In this document: piece by piece, positions 1-8,928 of the stretch
How positions within the stretch are numbered: position 1 is the first letter of the stretch
Layout of the letters: each line of letters starts with the position of its first letter
Assembly: GCA_016932575.1 (NCBI GenBank)
Contig: JAFGCO010000007.1
Location: 119,364 to 183,363, forward strand
Length of the DNA: 64,000 nt
Direction: 5' to 3'
From: a bacterium
GTDB taxonomy: Bacteria; Zhuqueibacterota; QNDG01; JAFGCO01
Made by a program: the position numbers and the translations under genes
The notes under the pieces: generated by a model
Database searches by the model: none
What the model saw: only the letters and a program-made list of their open reading frames with translations
Told to the model about the DNA's origin: nothing

Positions 1-1373
1 GCTTCTGTGATTTCTGCCCCTTTCAGGCGATTCAGCAAATTCTCATATAAATTTTCATTGGCCCGCCGGTCCCGATTTAATCGAATGAACCGTAATTCAT
101 CCTCCGGTAACTTTACCAGTTTCTTCTGCAACTCATCCATTCTTTCATCCATCATTTTTAATTTTTCATCCAACTCTTCAAGTTTATCTGAAGCCAGCTG
201 ATGGATTTTTTCTTCAGCAAGAATAATTCTATCACTTAAATCCTCAACTTCGGGATTTCTTTCCGGTAATCCCTCACTCAATAAAAGATTTTTGCGATTC
301 AACAAATTGTTTAATCCGTCCTTGGTAATATTCATCTCCGATTCATTTCTAAACACAGAATGATTCGCAATCTCTCGATAAATGAAATTGAGCGGAACTG
401 TCTGATCGAAATTGGTATTTGAAGGATCCAGTTTATTCAATAACGATGTCAGCTCTTTTTTCTGGAAATTTATATCATGAATTTGTGTCTGAAGTGCGTT
501 AACACGATTCACTGTTTCTTCTGTTTCCTGATCAAGCCCCTGTAAATAAGAACTGCGGAAAGATTTCAATTCATAGTCTGACTGATCCAGGGCCTGCTTA
601 ACCAGTGTTAGCTGTTCTTCAAGATATTGCCGATTAAATCGTGTCGCATCCCGACGAAGATCTTCACTTTTCTGAACGAAAAGTTCGGCGAGCATATTCA
701 CCGTCCTTGCAGCAATCTTTGGATTACCATCCTGCAATACAATTTTCATCAAGCTTCCATCCGGTAGCGGACGGATCTTCTCACGGCCAATTAAATTTCG
801 CACCGTTCCCTGAAAATCTTTAACCTGAAAGTGTACTCCATCTTGTTTCTTGATAATATCCGGATTCAACTTAAAATAAAGACCATTTATGGAAACCGTA
901 TCCTTAATACAATCCTGAACAGTACGAACACCAATCCGGTCCGTATTATAATAAATGTGACAGCTGCCTGATTCCATAAAACGTAATTGGTATTCCCCGT
1001 TTGCCGGATTTCGATTGGTGGCAAAATAAGAAAAAACATCTTCACGCAATAATGCCTGTTTGTTGGATCCTTGTTTGATCGTAAGTGTCAAGCCCAACTT
1101 TGCAACGGCTTCTTCAGCAAATGACCGGCTTCTAAGTTTGGCAATTCTATTTTGAATCAGATGATCTGGAATTACACCCTGAATATTGTCAAAACTAATC
1201 CATGCTTCTGACTCATATAAGGGTTTCTGACTTTTTACCTTAACATAACTTATGATGAAACCGACAACAAAGAATACGGCCACCAACCACCATCGTTTAA
1301 GCAGTCCGCGAATGTAACGCATAAAATCGATGGATGCGGTCTCCTCCATCGGTTCTTCAAAAAATTCATCCAT
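1..1373 (-). CDS. Wzz/GumC-type polysaccharide chain-length/co-polymerase protein (3' end cut by window edge)
   Basis: The minus frame is open from an ATG at 1373 to base 1, giving at least 457 codons; the C-terminus lies outside the window. Residues about 22-42 form a transmembrane helix (RWWLVAVFFVVGFIISYVKV) typical of the N-terminal Wzz domain. A long periplasmic region with predicted coiled coil follows (LEEQLTLVKQALDQSDYEL region and later KLEELDEKLKMMDERMDEL). Near the cut end the segment LPEDELRFIRLNRDRRANE followed by NLYENLLNRLK matches the conserved end of GumC/Wzz periplasmic domains. In the family this inner-membrane protein sets or assists polysaccharide chain export with a Wza-type outer-membrane channel, and a Wza-like gene lies 57 nt upstream. 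Whether a cytoplasmic tyrosine-kinase domain follows cannot be seen. An AAAGGAG sequence lies upstream, but about 12 nt from the ATG, which is longer than usual. Confidence 0.85.
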   Translation of the reverse strand, partial: MDEFFEEPMEETASIDFMRYIRGLLKRWWLVAVFFVVGFIISYVKVKSQKPLYESEAWISFDNIQGVIPDHLIQNRIAKLRSRSFAEEAVAKLGLTLTIKQGSNKQALLREDVFSYFATNRNPANGEYQLRFMESGSCHIYYNTDRIGVRTVQDCIKDTVSINGLYFKLNPDIIKKQDGVHFQVKDFQGTVRNLIGREKIRPLPDGSLMKIVLQDGNPKIAARTVNMLAELFVQKSEDLRRDATRFNRQYLEEQLTLVKQALDQSDYELKSFRSSYLQGLDQETEETVNRVNALQTQIHDINFQKKELTSLLNKLDPSNTNFDQTVPLNFIYREIANHSVFRNESEMNITKDGLNNLLNRKNLLLSEGLPERNPEVEDLSDRIILAEEKIHQLASDKLEELDEKLKMMDERMDELQKKLVKLPEDELRFIRLNRDRRANENLYENLLNRLKGAEITE

Positions 1374-1430
1374 ATGACTTAGATGCTCCTTTAAAAATTC
1401 GATTAACAGGAAACTGAACAACAATTGATA

Positions 1431-2126
1431 TTACCAGGAACCTCTTCGCAGCCTTAAATAAAGCAATACAATAGATGCCACCAGGTTTACAATACCAATA
1501 ATTACGTTCAAGTTCAGGCCTGAACGCCGAGGTGCAATAATTTGATCCCCTGTTTCTATGCCCACTTCTTCCAAAGAATATCCCTTTTCAAAACTCCGCA
1601 GTAATTCATCAATGACAACCTGACCGCCTCGTTCAACCCATATTTTCCGAAGATCACAATCGGCTCTCGGACCTCCTGCAGCCGCAACCAAATCCCATAG
1701 AGAATGGGACGGATCGACACGATATGAACCAGGCCGGTTAAATGCACCCTGCATGGTAACCCGAATCAGGGGCCGAATCATAACATACGGATTTCTTAAA
1801 TAAGCTTTGAGCTTTTCTTCCAAGAGCTTCTGCAATTCATGAACTGTCAAGCCTTTAACCATGATTTGTCCTATCAGAGGGATAATAATAGATCCGTCCT
1901 GATGGATAGGATAATCTGCCGATAGATTCGGATTCTTTTGGTCATCTTCATATAATTCCCAAACATGAATACGTATCGCATCCCCTGGCTGAAAAACCGT
2001 CAATGAACCGGCTGTTTTGGTCCATTGATATGTTTTCTTCTTCTGGGCAATGGCAGTAAAAGACATGAAAACCAATAACAAAGCAACCAATTGTTTAAAC
2101 TTAAAATAGCTCGTTTTTCTAAACAC
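1431..2126 (-). CDS. Wza-like polysaccharide export protein with SLBB domain
   Basis: 231 aa with a cleavable signal peptide (LVALLLVFMSFTAIAQ). Residues about 44-125 match the poly-export (PES) domain, seen in FQPGDAIRIHVWE, IHQDGSIIIPLIGQI and LRNPYVMIRPL. An SLBB-like domain follows (VTMQGAFNRPGSYRV, then SLWDLVAAAGGP). A C-terminal hydrophobic helix (LNVIIGIVNLVASIVLLYL) is followed by RLRRGSW. The protein is shorter than Escherichia coli Wza and lacks a lipobox, resembling short one-SLBB members found in Bacteroidota-type genomes. The start is GTG at 2126, chosen because AAAGGA lies 6 nt upstream. It probably works with the downstream Wzz/GumC-like protein in exopolysaccharide export. 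The positively charged end after the last helix suggests an inner-membrane anchor rather than the outer-membrane helix of Wza; this is inference. Confidence 0.85.
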   Translation of the reverse strand: MFRKTSYFKFKQLVALLLVFMSFTAIAQKKKTYQWTKTAGSLTVFQPGDAIRIHVWELYEDDQKNPNLSADYPIHQDGSIIIPLIGQIMVKGLTVHELQKLLEEKLKAYLRNPYVMIRPLIRVTMQGAFNRPGSYRVDPSHSLWDLVAAAGGPRADCDLRKIWVERGGQVVIDELLRSFEKGYSLEEVGIETGDQIIAPRRSGLNLNVIIGIVNLVASIVLLYLRLRRGSW

Positions 2127-2210
2127 ATCAAATCCTTTCTGCCAATCGACTGAACATCCTCAGTAAATCTTAGAGTTTATTAAAAATGCAAATGTCATAC
2201 CAGCCGATAG

Positions 2211-2237
2211 AAAAAAAGCATCCGTAGAGCGGATGCT
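2211..2237 (-). terminator. Rho-independent terminator after the STAS gene
   Basis: On the minus strand an 8-bp stem (AGCATCCG/CGGATGCT) with a 5-nt loop is followed directly by a run of seven T (2217-2211). It lies just downstream of the STAS gene stop (2273) and upstream of the Wza-like gene, so it separates the glgA-STAS unit from the polysaccharide export unit. Confidence 0.85.
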
Positions 2238-2272
2238 GCTCGTCTATAAATATCTTTTTAATACTATTCAAC

Positions 2273-2956
2273 TTAACGAGACCGATAATAGCGATAACGT
2301 TTTTCCTTCGTCTCCAGACTGAGGCTTTTAAGCACAGAATGTAATTTGAACCACCCGATATTCACTTGACCGTATTGATCCGAAGTTAATACTTTTTTAA
2401 TTTCGAAAAGACTTAAAAACGGATTTTCGAGAACGATCCGTTTGATTTTTTCAACAAGCGGAAAATCGCTCACCGACATCTGTTCATTTGAAAAAGCAAC
2501 AGCCACGCCGGGCACTGTCTCTGTAATGGCACTGGAACTCAAACTGCTTTTTTTTGTATTTGCAGGTTTGGATTCAGATTGTACAATATCCAGCCCCCTT
2601 AGCAAATCAAACTCATTAATCGCTTCTTCTACAGAATCGTAATAATTGAGAATCCGATTAAATTCCAGCATTTCAAAAACTTCAAACACTTCAGGATTCA
2701 TATGGACAACTTTTATGTCGCCTCCCTTTTCACGAATCCCCTTAATCTCTCCCATAAAAACACCCCATCCGGCGCTGCTGATATAGCTTACTCCTCCCAG
2801 GTCCGTAATAAACTGTATGTGACCTTCCTCAGTGAGTCCCTGAACAGTCTGGGTGAGCTCCTGGCAAGTCGTTGTATCGACATATCCCGAGATCGCCAGT
2901 AAAATGATATCGAATTTCGCACCAACTTTACGAACGCCAATTTTTATTCCCTGCAT
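2273..2956 (-). CDS. STAS-domain protein (anti-sigma-factor-antagonist-like) with C-terminal extension
   Basis: 227 aa. Residues 1-115 form a STAS domain of the SpoIIAA/RsbV type: ISGYVDTTTCQEL for the first strand and helix, then DLGGVSYISSAGWGVFMGE, where the SSAGWG serines occupy the position of the phosphorylated Ser/Thr in antagonists. A low-complexity linker (about 120-160) leads to a C-terminal domain of about 65 residues (VEKIKRIVLENPFLSLFEI, then YGQVNIGWFKLHSVLK) that looks like a small winged-helix fold; I do not recognise a named family. The gene starts 12 nt after glgA stops, so the two are likely co-transcribed, and a strong terminator follows. No anti-sigma kinase or phosphatase partner is in the window, so the signalling pathway is unknown. 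Confidence 0.8.
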   Translation of the reverse strand: MQGIKIGVRKVGAKFDIILLAISGYVDTTTCQELTQTVQGLTEEGHIQFITDLGGVSYISSAGWGVFMGEIKGIREKGGDIKVVHMNPEVFEVFEMLEFNRILNYYDSVEEAINEFDLLRGLDIVQSESKPANTKKSSLSSSAITETVPGVAVAFSNEQMSVSDFPLVEKIKRIVLENPFLSLFEIKKVLTSDQYGQVNIGWFKLHSVLKSLSLETKEKRYRYYRSR

Positions 2957-2968
2957 TTTATTGGCCTG

Positions 2969-4450
2969 CTATGTTTTATCGATACAAAGTTGATATAAGT
3001 TGATATATTCTTCTGCCGATTTTTCCCAGGAAAAATCAACTTTCATGCCGTTTCTGATTACACGTCTCCATATTTTGGCATCCCGGTAATGTGTAAGGCT
3101 TTGTTTTATAGCCTTCAGCAAAGCTTTAGATATCGGTTTTTGAAAGAGATAACCATTGCCCTCAGACGATCCTCCGTTAAACGGTTTAATTGTATCTGCA
3201 AGTCCTCCGGTCTCAAAAACCACGGGGACAGTCCCATATTTAAGCGCATAGAGCTGAGTTAATCCACAGGGCTCGAATAATGACGGCATTAAAAACAAAT
3301 CTGCACCGGCAATAATTCGATGAGCCAATAAATCATCAAATTTTAAATGCACCGATACTTGCTTGGGATATTTTTTCGCCATTTTTATAAAAAATTCATG
3401 AAAACGCTTTTCTCCCAATCCCAGGAGAACGAATGAGACAGGAATCGCCAACATTTCTTCAAAAATATCCTGGAGCAGATGCATTCCCTTCTGTTCAGTC
3501 AGCCTTGAAATGATGGCCACAAGGGGCCTTTCATTGTCTTTTAATCCCAACTCTTCGATTAATGCCTGCTTGCATACAGATTTTCCAGAGAAATTATCGA
3601 TCGAATACTTCTCAGCAATTAATGGATCTGTTTCAGGATTCCATACTTTTGAATCCATCCCATTCAGGACGCCTTTTAAATCATCTGAGCGATTTTTCAG
3701 CACATTCTCCATGCCAAATCCATAATCTTCTGAATGTTTCACTTCATAAGCGTATCGATTGCTTACAGTATTTACCATCGTTGCAGACAATAATCCGGCT
3801 TTCAAAAAACTGCATTGCCCGTTTAAATCCAATTCACTGTCTTCAAAAACAAAATTGTTGGGCAAATTCATTACAGACAGACATTCCCTGTTAAAATTTC
3901 CCTGGAATGCAAAATTATGCACAGTCATTAAAGTATGTACTTTTAAGAAAAATGGATTATCACGATAATGATGCTGTAATAAAAATGGAATCATTCCCGT
4001 TTGCCAATCATTGCAGTGAATGACATCGGGCTGCCACTGTAACTTTTTTAATGTTTCCAACGTGCCCTTGCAAAACAGATAATAACGTTGGGCATTATCA
4101 GAATAATCTTCATTTTTTTTGGGATTGGAATATAGTCCGTCTCTAAAAAAATAAGGCCGATAATCCATAAAATAAACCTGCACTTTCGAATTGGGTAAAA
4201 ATGCAGATTTAACATTGATGGAGACGACTTCACCGGCCATTTCAACCTTGATATCCTGTAAACGAATCACATCGCGAAGCACATATTTTCTTTCATTAAT
4301 TCTTCGGTATTGGGGTGTAATCACTCGAACGTCATGCCCCATATCTTTTAATACTTTTGGCAATGCACCGCCGACATCACCCAACCCTCCGGTTTTAGAA
4401 AAAGGAGCGACCTCAGAAAACACCATTAGAATATTTAATCGATTCTTCAT
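2969..4450 (-). CDS. glgA: Glycogen synthase (ADP-glucose type, GT5)
   Basis: 493 aa, the usual length for bacterial GlgA. It transfers glucose from ADP-glucose to the growing alpha-1,4-glucan in the cytoplasm. The N-terminal GT5 domain carries the ADP-glucose-binding KTGGLGD motif at residues 19-25 and the conserved VHNFAFQG and HCNDWQTG segments. The C-terminal Rossmann domain has ISRLTEQKG, then PSLFEPCGLTQLYALKYGT and VFETGGLADT, the usual nucleotide-sugar site. The start is supported by AAAGGA 7 nt upstream. It is followed after 12 nt by the STAS gene. No other glycogen genes (glgB, glgC, glgP) are in the window. Confidence 0.95.
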   Translation of the reverse strand: MKNRLNILMVFSEVAPFSKTGGLGDVGGALPKVLKDMGHDVRVITPQYRRINERKYVLRDVIRLQDIKVEMAGEVVSINVKSAFLPNSKVQVYFMDYRPYFFRDGLYSNPKKNEDYSDNAQRYYLFCKGTLETLKKLQWQPDVIHCNDWQTGMIPFLLQHHYRDNPFFLKVHTLMTVHNFAFQGNFNRECLSVMNLPNNFVFEDSELDLNGQCSFLKAGLLSATMVNTVSNRYAYEVKHSEDYGFGMENVLKNRSDDLKGVLNGMDSKVWNPETDPLIAEKYSIDNFSGKSVCKQALIEELGLKDNERPLVAIISRLTEQKGMHLLQDIFEEMLAIPVSFVLLGLGEKRFHEFFIKMAKKYPKQVSVHLKFDDLLAHRIIAGADLFLMPSLFEPCGLTQLYALKYGTVPVVFETGGLADTIKPFNGGSSEGNGYLFQKPISKALLKAIKQSLTHYRDAKIWRRVIRNGMKVDFSWEKSAEEYINLYQLCIDKT

Positions 4451-4687
4451 ATTGATTCCTTTCAGTGCATCAGATCACTGGCAAGGCTTTCCTCTATTTC
4501 CACATATACATTTTGAATAATAGAATCAGGAAAGATTAGATGAAAATAAAAAATATATGTATACGCCACAAAATCATGAAAGGACGACAAAATTACCCCT
4601 TACCACAGACTCGCCAAATAATATCCCCCGCACTGCTTTTCATAAAAAATGAATAAAACCTGTGGATTTCAACAAACATCTTTTGTA

Positions 4688-5482
4688 CTATTGTGAAATC
4701 TGGTTTAGAAGCCTTCTTGCCAGGCCAACCGATTCGCTACTTGGATAATTATTGATTAACTTTTGTAACTCTTCTCGGGCTTTGGCCTGATCATTTAACT
4801 TCATATAACATAGGCCCAACTTCAACTGAGCGGCATCGTCTTTATTGGAATTACTGAACGTGAAGACCTTTTCAAAAGACATAATCGCCTTTTGGTAATT
4901 CCCCAATCCATAGTATGACTCTCCGATCCAGTACTGGGCATTATCCGACAGACTGTTATGACTGTCTTGGCTTAACAAGGTTTCAAATTTTGTTATTGCT
5001 GTCCGGTACTGTCTGGATCGATAAGTCTGTAAAGCCTCCTGATATTGTTGACTGAAGGCTGATTGCGGATGCCTGGTTTGCGATTTGGGAGTATCATACT
5101 GCATATCGGCGATTCTATTTTCCTGTTCTTCAATTTTGTTTTGAAGGGTCCTTGTCTGATCGTCCAGCTGATTCTGCCTCGACTCTAATTGCTGGACCTC
5201 TGAATTCAATCCACCGGAGCCTGATTGCTCATCAATGCCCAGCTCTTCAAATTCATCCTGAATGGCAGACTCTTCGGCAATTCCCAGCATCTCCAGCACT
5301 TCATCTTCACCGATGGTGTCACTATCCGAATCACCCAAACCCAATAATTCATCAATATTGGCCATTTCATCAGAAGAAGATGCATCATAATTCTGACCTG
5401 TTGAAGCGCATCCTGCTAAAAAAAACACACCGAGGAGAGCAATAAAAATCATAATCAACGTTCTGTTCGTTATTAAATGCAT
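4688..5482 (-). CDS. TPR-containing outer-membrane lipoprotein, CpoB/YbgF-like
   Basis: 264 aa. A lipoprotein signal ends at Cys25 (FFLAGC lipobox). Residues 30-80 are acidic and low-complexity, followed by a coiled coil (about 85-120; QLESRQNQLDDQTRTLQNKI) that matches the N-terminal trimerisation segment of CpoB/YbgF. Three TPR-like repeats complete the protein (YQEALQTYRSRQYRTAITKF, YWIGESYYGLGNYQKAIMSF, LKLGLCYMKLNDQAKAREEL). In Proteobacteria this family links the Tol-Pal machine to peptidoglycan synthesis; here no tol or pal gene is adjacent, so the role is inferred from domain order only. Start is supported by AAGGAGG 5 nt upstream and by a promoter at 5525-5553. Confidence 0.8.
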   Translation of the reverse strand: MHLITNRTLIMIFIALLGVFFLAGCASTGQNYDASSSDEMANIDELLGLGDSDSDTIGEDEVLEMLGIAEESAIQDEFEELGIDEQSGSGGLNSEVQQLESRQNQLDDQTRTLQNKIEEQENRIADMQYDTPKSQTRHPQSAFSQQYQEALQTYRSRQYRTAITKFETLLSQDSHNSLSDNAQYWIGESYYGLGNYQKAIMSFEKVFTFSNSNKDDAAQLKLGLCYMKLNDQAKAREELQKLINNYPSSESVGLARRLLNQISQ

Positions 5483-5524
5483 TGCATCCTCCTTTTCCCC
5501 ATTAATACGGGCAATCCGTAACTA

Positions 5525-5553
5525 AATGTATGGAAATTCAATGTAAAAATCAA
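5525..5553 (-). promoter_or_regulatory. Predicted sigma70-type promoter for the TPR lipoprotein gene
   Basis: Minus-strand TTGATT (5553-5548), a 17-bp spacer and TACATT (5530-5525). A start of transcription near 5518 would give a leader of about 36 nt containing the AAGGAGG site of the gene that begins at 5482. Confidence 0.55.
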
Positions 5554-5861
5554 GATTTTTGTACCACCTACAAGACGATCGCTTCAATTAAATGGCTTTG
5601 AGCGACAAGCAGAAAAACAGTATTTTCCGGTTGCAAATAGAGTGCCTGAGCAAAGCTCGAAGTTCTCTTTGCGAATTTGAGCCTCGAGCTATGAATAATA
5701 ACCGGTCGTTTATTTATTTTCAACGACCGACAATAGGGCAATGCGTTACAGAAAGTATCAATAAGAAAGGTTTAATTCATGCGAAATGCAATAACTCCAT
5801 TTATCAGACGAGAACATTCCTTCCTCTATTTGGATGCATTTACTGTCTCATCCGGAGGTAA
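5554..5861. other. Gene-free spacer with inverted repeats
   Basis: About 310 bp between the ABC exporter stop and the promoter of the TPR lipoprotein. It holds an 8-bp stem with an 11-nt AT-rich loop (CGGTCGTT 5703-5710 with AACGACCG 5722-5729) and a second inverted repeat around 5657-5692 (AGCTCGA with TCGAGCT). A 89-codon plus-strand frame crosses both and shows no family resemblance, so I do not call it a gene. The hairpin could end transcription from the ABC gene, but its T-tract is poor. Confidence 0.4.
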
Positions 5862-7751
5862 TTACGACACTTCCACATTATCCATAAACTGCATTTCATA
5901 GAGCATTTTATAGAGCGGACAGGTTTTCAACAGTTCCCGATGCTTTCCTTGTCCGACCAATCGGCCCTGCTGCATAACAATGATTTTATCAGCGTTAATG
6001 ACAGTGGAAAGACGATGTGCAATAACCACGACAGTACGATTTTTCATTAAATTATCGATGGCGTCCTGCACCAGCCGTTCTGACTCAGTATCCAGAGCAG
6101 ACGTGGCCTCATCCAGAATGAGAATCGGCGGATTTTTTAAAATGGCCCGTGCAATGGATATCCTCTGTTTTTGTCCGCCCGAGAGCTTCACACCCTTCTC
6201 TCCCACCAGACTGTCCAGACCATTTTCCATTCTCTCAATAAATTCCAGGGCATTGGCTACTCTGGCCGCCTCAATAATCTCGTTTTCGCTGGCACGAATA
6301 TCTCCATAAGCAATATTGGCCCGGATAGTATCATTGAAAAGAATAGAATCCTGGGTGACCAAACCCATTTTTTCCCGTAAAGAGGTCAGTGTAAATTTCC
6401 GGATATCTGTGCCGTCGATTCGGATTTCTCCACGGTCCACATCATGAAAACGCAACAGCAAATTTACCAGAGTGGTTTTACCTGAGCCACTGGGGCCCAC
6501 CAGCGCTACCATTTGACCTTTTGGCACACAAAAATCCACATTCCTGAGCACATCCGGATTCTCGCTTGAATATCGAAAAAAGAGATTATGATAACATATC
6601 TCGTTTCGAATTGTCTCAAATTTTTTCGAATCGGGCAATTCATATACTTCGGGAGGGGCATCAATGATGCCAAAAATACGTTCAGCGGCTGCCATCCCTG
6701 TTTGTATTGTATTGTTAATACCGGAAAATTCCTTTAAGGGATGAAATGAGGCAAATAAAAAAACCAGAAAGCGGACAAATTTCTCCGCATTCAATCCCGC
6801 ATTGGCATACACCATATGCCCGCCATACCACAACAATCCGATCAACATAAATGCGGCCAGTGTTTCATTTAGGGGTGAAGTGATAAAATTCAGTTTTTTG
6901 GAACGAAAATGCAGACGAAAATAACGGTTGTTCTCTTTCTGGAACTTCTCTGTTTCTCGGGTTTCCGCAGTAAAGGCTTTAACAATACGGATTGCAGAAA
7001 CGGCTTCCTGAAATGTGGACATGACATTGGATATCTGCTGAAAAACCCGGCGGCTCTTTCGACGTATGCTCTGTCCGATTTTAACGATAATCAATCCGGA
7101 AATCGGAACAACGATAAAAGTAAACAGCGACAATTTCCAGCTGAACACAAACATCAGGGCCACATTGACCATAATCTGGACCGGCGTCAGCAGCATTTTA
7201 CCAAAACTGTCATTTAAAACAGTATTGACAGATTTGACATCGTTGAACACAATGGAAGTCAATTTCCCGGAATGATGCTTTTCAAAATAGGAAATCGGCT
7301 GATATATCAGGGCCTTCTGAAGCCGATCTCGGATATTGACGACCACATTTAATTCAATAAAACTGATCATGACCCGCCGGAAATAAAAAGTCACATTCTT
7401 CATGAAAAAAGAGAGAAAAATAACCAGGCACACCATTTTCAGAGTATCAAAACGGTCTTCCTGAATGATCAATCCCTTAATGGCCCGGTTCAGTTTCTGA
7501 TAGACGTCAAATTTGGATTTAAGATCTGTGATCTGGCCATCAGGAACCGAACGATTTACAGCAGCCGGCTTATCCGGCTTTTCCGCTTGCTGTTCAAGCA
7601 TATCAGGCGTAAAGAGCTCGCGGACAAAATCAACTGAAACCCAGAGAGAAACACTGTTGAAAATCACGTATAAAAATGTCAGCAGTGTTGAAACAATGAT
7701 TAATTTCCAAAAAGGTTTTAAAAATCCCAATATCTTCAGATATAAATTCAT
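5862..7751 (-). CDS. ABC exporter, MsbA-like (fused permease and ATPase)
   Basis: 629 aa half-transporter. The N-terminal permease domain (about 1-350) has six predicted helices, the first at residues 12-35, and an unusual insert between TM1 and TM2 (about 45-100) rich in Lys, Pro and Asp. The ATPase domain shows Walker A GPSGSGKT (about 413-420), the signature LSGGQKQR (about 522), Walker B ILILDEATSALD (about 540) and the H-loop IAHRLST. This arrangement matches the MsbA/BmrA family of lipid or drug flippases that act as homodimers in the inner membrane; the substrate cannot be read from sequence. AAGG lies 8 nt before the ATG. It sits between lgt and a Tol-associated-type lipoprotein, so an envelope role is plausible. 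Confidence 0.9.
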   Translation of the reverse strand: MNLYLKILGFLKPFWKLIIVSTLLTFLYVIFNSVSLWVSVDFVRELFTPDMLEQQAEKPDKPAAVNRSVPDGQITDLKSKFDVYQKLNRAIKGLIIQEDRFDTLKMVCLVIFLSFFMKNVTFYFRRVMISFIELNVVVNIRDRLQKALIYQPISYFEKHHSGKLTSIVFNDVKSVNTVLNDSFGKMLLTPVQIMVNVALMFVFSWKLSLFTFIVVPISGLIIVKIGQSIRRKSRRVFQQISNVMSTFQEAVSAIRIVKAFTAETRETEKFQKENNRYFRLHFRSKKLNFITSPLNETLAAFMLIGLLWYGGHMVYANAGLNAEKFVRFLVFLFASFHPLKEFSGINNTIQTGMAAAERIFGIIDAPPEVYELPDSKKFETIRNEICYHNLFFRYSSENPDVLRNVDFCVPKGQMVALVGPSGSGKTTLVNLLLRFHDVDRGEIRIDGTDIRKFTLTSLREKMGLVTQDSILFNDTIRANIAYGDIRASENEIIEAARVANALEFIERMENGLDSLVGEKGVKLSGGQKQRISIARAILKNPPILILDEATSALDTESERLVQDAIDNLMKNRTVVVIAHRLSTVINADKIIVMQQGRLVGQGKHRELLKTCPLYKMLYEMQFMDNVEVS

Positions 7752-7937
7752 GGATCTGCCTTCACAATATTATCCTGTATTTTAGGATGAAATAAAATCA
7801 TGAAAAACCTCCAGTACACAGTCGTTAAATTCTGTTTGTCCTGTATCTGAAAATAAGCATACAAGCGCCCCCTATACCGGAGGGTTTGTTATATTGATGT
7901 CAGGAATTGGAGATTGTCGTTTTATTCATTTTCCAGA

Positions 7938-8759
7938 CTATGCCTCCGCCTTTGTGAAGGTCGGTTTTCTCCTTGACAGGAAAATCAGCATCAGAAATCC
8001 TGTGAGAAACATGCCCAGAGAAATGGCTTGATTTATCGTCCAGGTTTGGCCAAAAGCAGTAAACAGAGAATCATTATAGTATCGAACAAAATCAACTGAA
8101 AACCGCGCAACGCCGTACATCATAAAAAAAACAGCCATAACAAATCCTGAAAATCGACGCTTGCGGTCCAGTAAAAGCAATGTGGCAAAAATGATCCAGC
8201 CATACAAAGAAGAGTACAATTGGGTGGGATGGATAGGTTGTCCTGCGAGTTCGGGGATGGCCGCAGGAATGCTATCCGGAGGAAAGATTACGCCCCAGGG
8301 CAGATCACAGGATTTGCCAAAGCAGCACCCGACCATAAAGCAGCCGATGCGGGTTAATCCAATGCCCAGCCCAAAAGCCGGTGTAACAATATCTCCCAGA
8401 GTCAGAATAGACAATTTTTTAATCCGTGAAAACAAAATGAGACCGATAATGGACAGCAGAACACCTCCCAGCATAGACAATCCTCCGAGTCCGACCGATC
8501 CGTCACTTTGTACGGGATTCAGCGCATCCAGCCAGTGGCCCCTGAATTCTTCCAAATGCGTTACAACATATTGGAACCTGGCACCGATAACAGCACACAA
8601 TACAACAACAATGGCCAGATCCATTATCGATTCTTTATTCACGCCCCGTTTTTCAGCCCGGTACATGGAAAGATATATACCCAGTAAAAATGATAATGAC
8701 AGCAACAAACCATACCAGTGAATCACAAATGGCCCAATTTCAACAATGTTCGGGTGCAT
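7938..8759 (-). CDS. lgt: Prolipoprotein diacylglyceryl transferase
   Basis: 273 aa integral inner-membrane enzyme that moves diacylglycerol from phosphatidylglycerol onto the lipobox cysteine of prolipoproteins, consistent with the many lipoproteins in this window. Recognisable parts are the N-terminal IGPFVIHWYGL, the central GLGGLSMLGGVL, the Lgt signature region TRIGCFMVGCCFGKSCDLPW (the Cys-rich variant rather than GRxGNFxN) and HPTQLYSSLYGW. About seven hydrophobic helices are present. CAGGAGG lies 4 nt before the ATG. It is transcribed toward the ABC exporter with a gap of 186 bp. Confidence 0.95.
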   Translation of the reverse strand: MHPNIVEIGPFVIHWYGLLLSLSFLLGIYLSMYRAEKRGVNKESIMDLAIVVVLCAVIGARFQYVVTHLEEFRGHWLDALNPVQSDGSVGLGGLSMLGGVLLSIIGLILFSRIKKLSILTLGDIVTPAFGLGIGLTRIGCFMVGCCFGKSCDLPWGVIFPPDSIPAAIPELAGQPIHPTQLYSSLYGWIIFATLLLLDRKRRFSGFVMAVFFMMYGVARFSVDFVRYYNDSLFTAFGQTWTINQAISLGMFLTGFLMLIFLSRRKPTFTKAEA

Positions 8760-8806
8760 AAATCCTCCTGAAAAATCAACCCTTTCGATATCCGTTTTAT
8801 TCTGTT

Positions 8807-8831
8807 AAAACCGGCAGGGAACCATTGCCGG
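8807..8831 (-). terminator. Rho-independent terminator after the 828-aa cargo gene
   Basis: Minus strand: stem CCGGCA/TGCCGG with a 9-nt loop, followed by TTTTAAC. It lies about 100 bp past the stop at 8929 and upstream of lgt. A second imperfect inverted repeat (8844-8871, GATTG..GCC/GGC..CAATC) lies between it and the gene. Confidence 0.6.
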
Positions 8832-8928
8832 CCTGTCATCATTGATTGCCTAAATTCCCCGGGCAACAATCAGACGTTTTGATATTGATGGGACAATATA
8901 AGGAAAAAATAGAAACATTAAAAACTTT

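Noticed and set aside
5592-5861. 89-codon plus-strand open frame between the ABC exporter and TPR lipoprotein genes
   Set aside because: No ribosome site, no family resemblance, and it crosses two inverted repeats.
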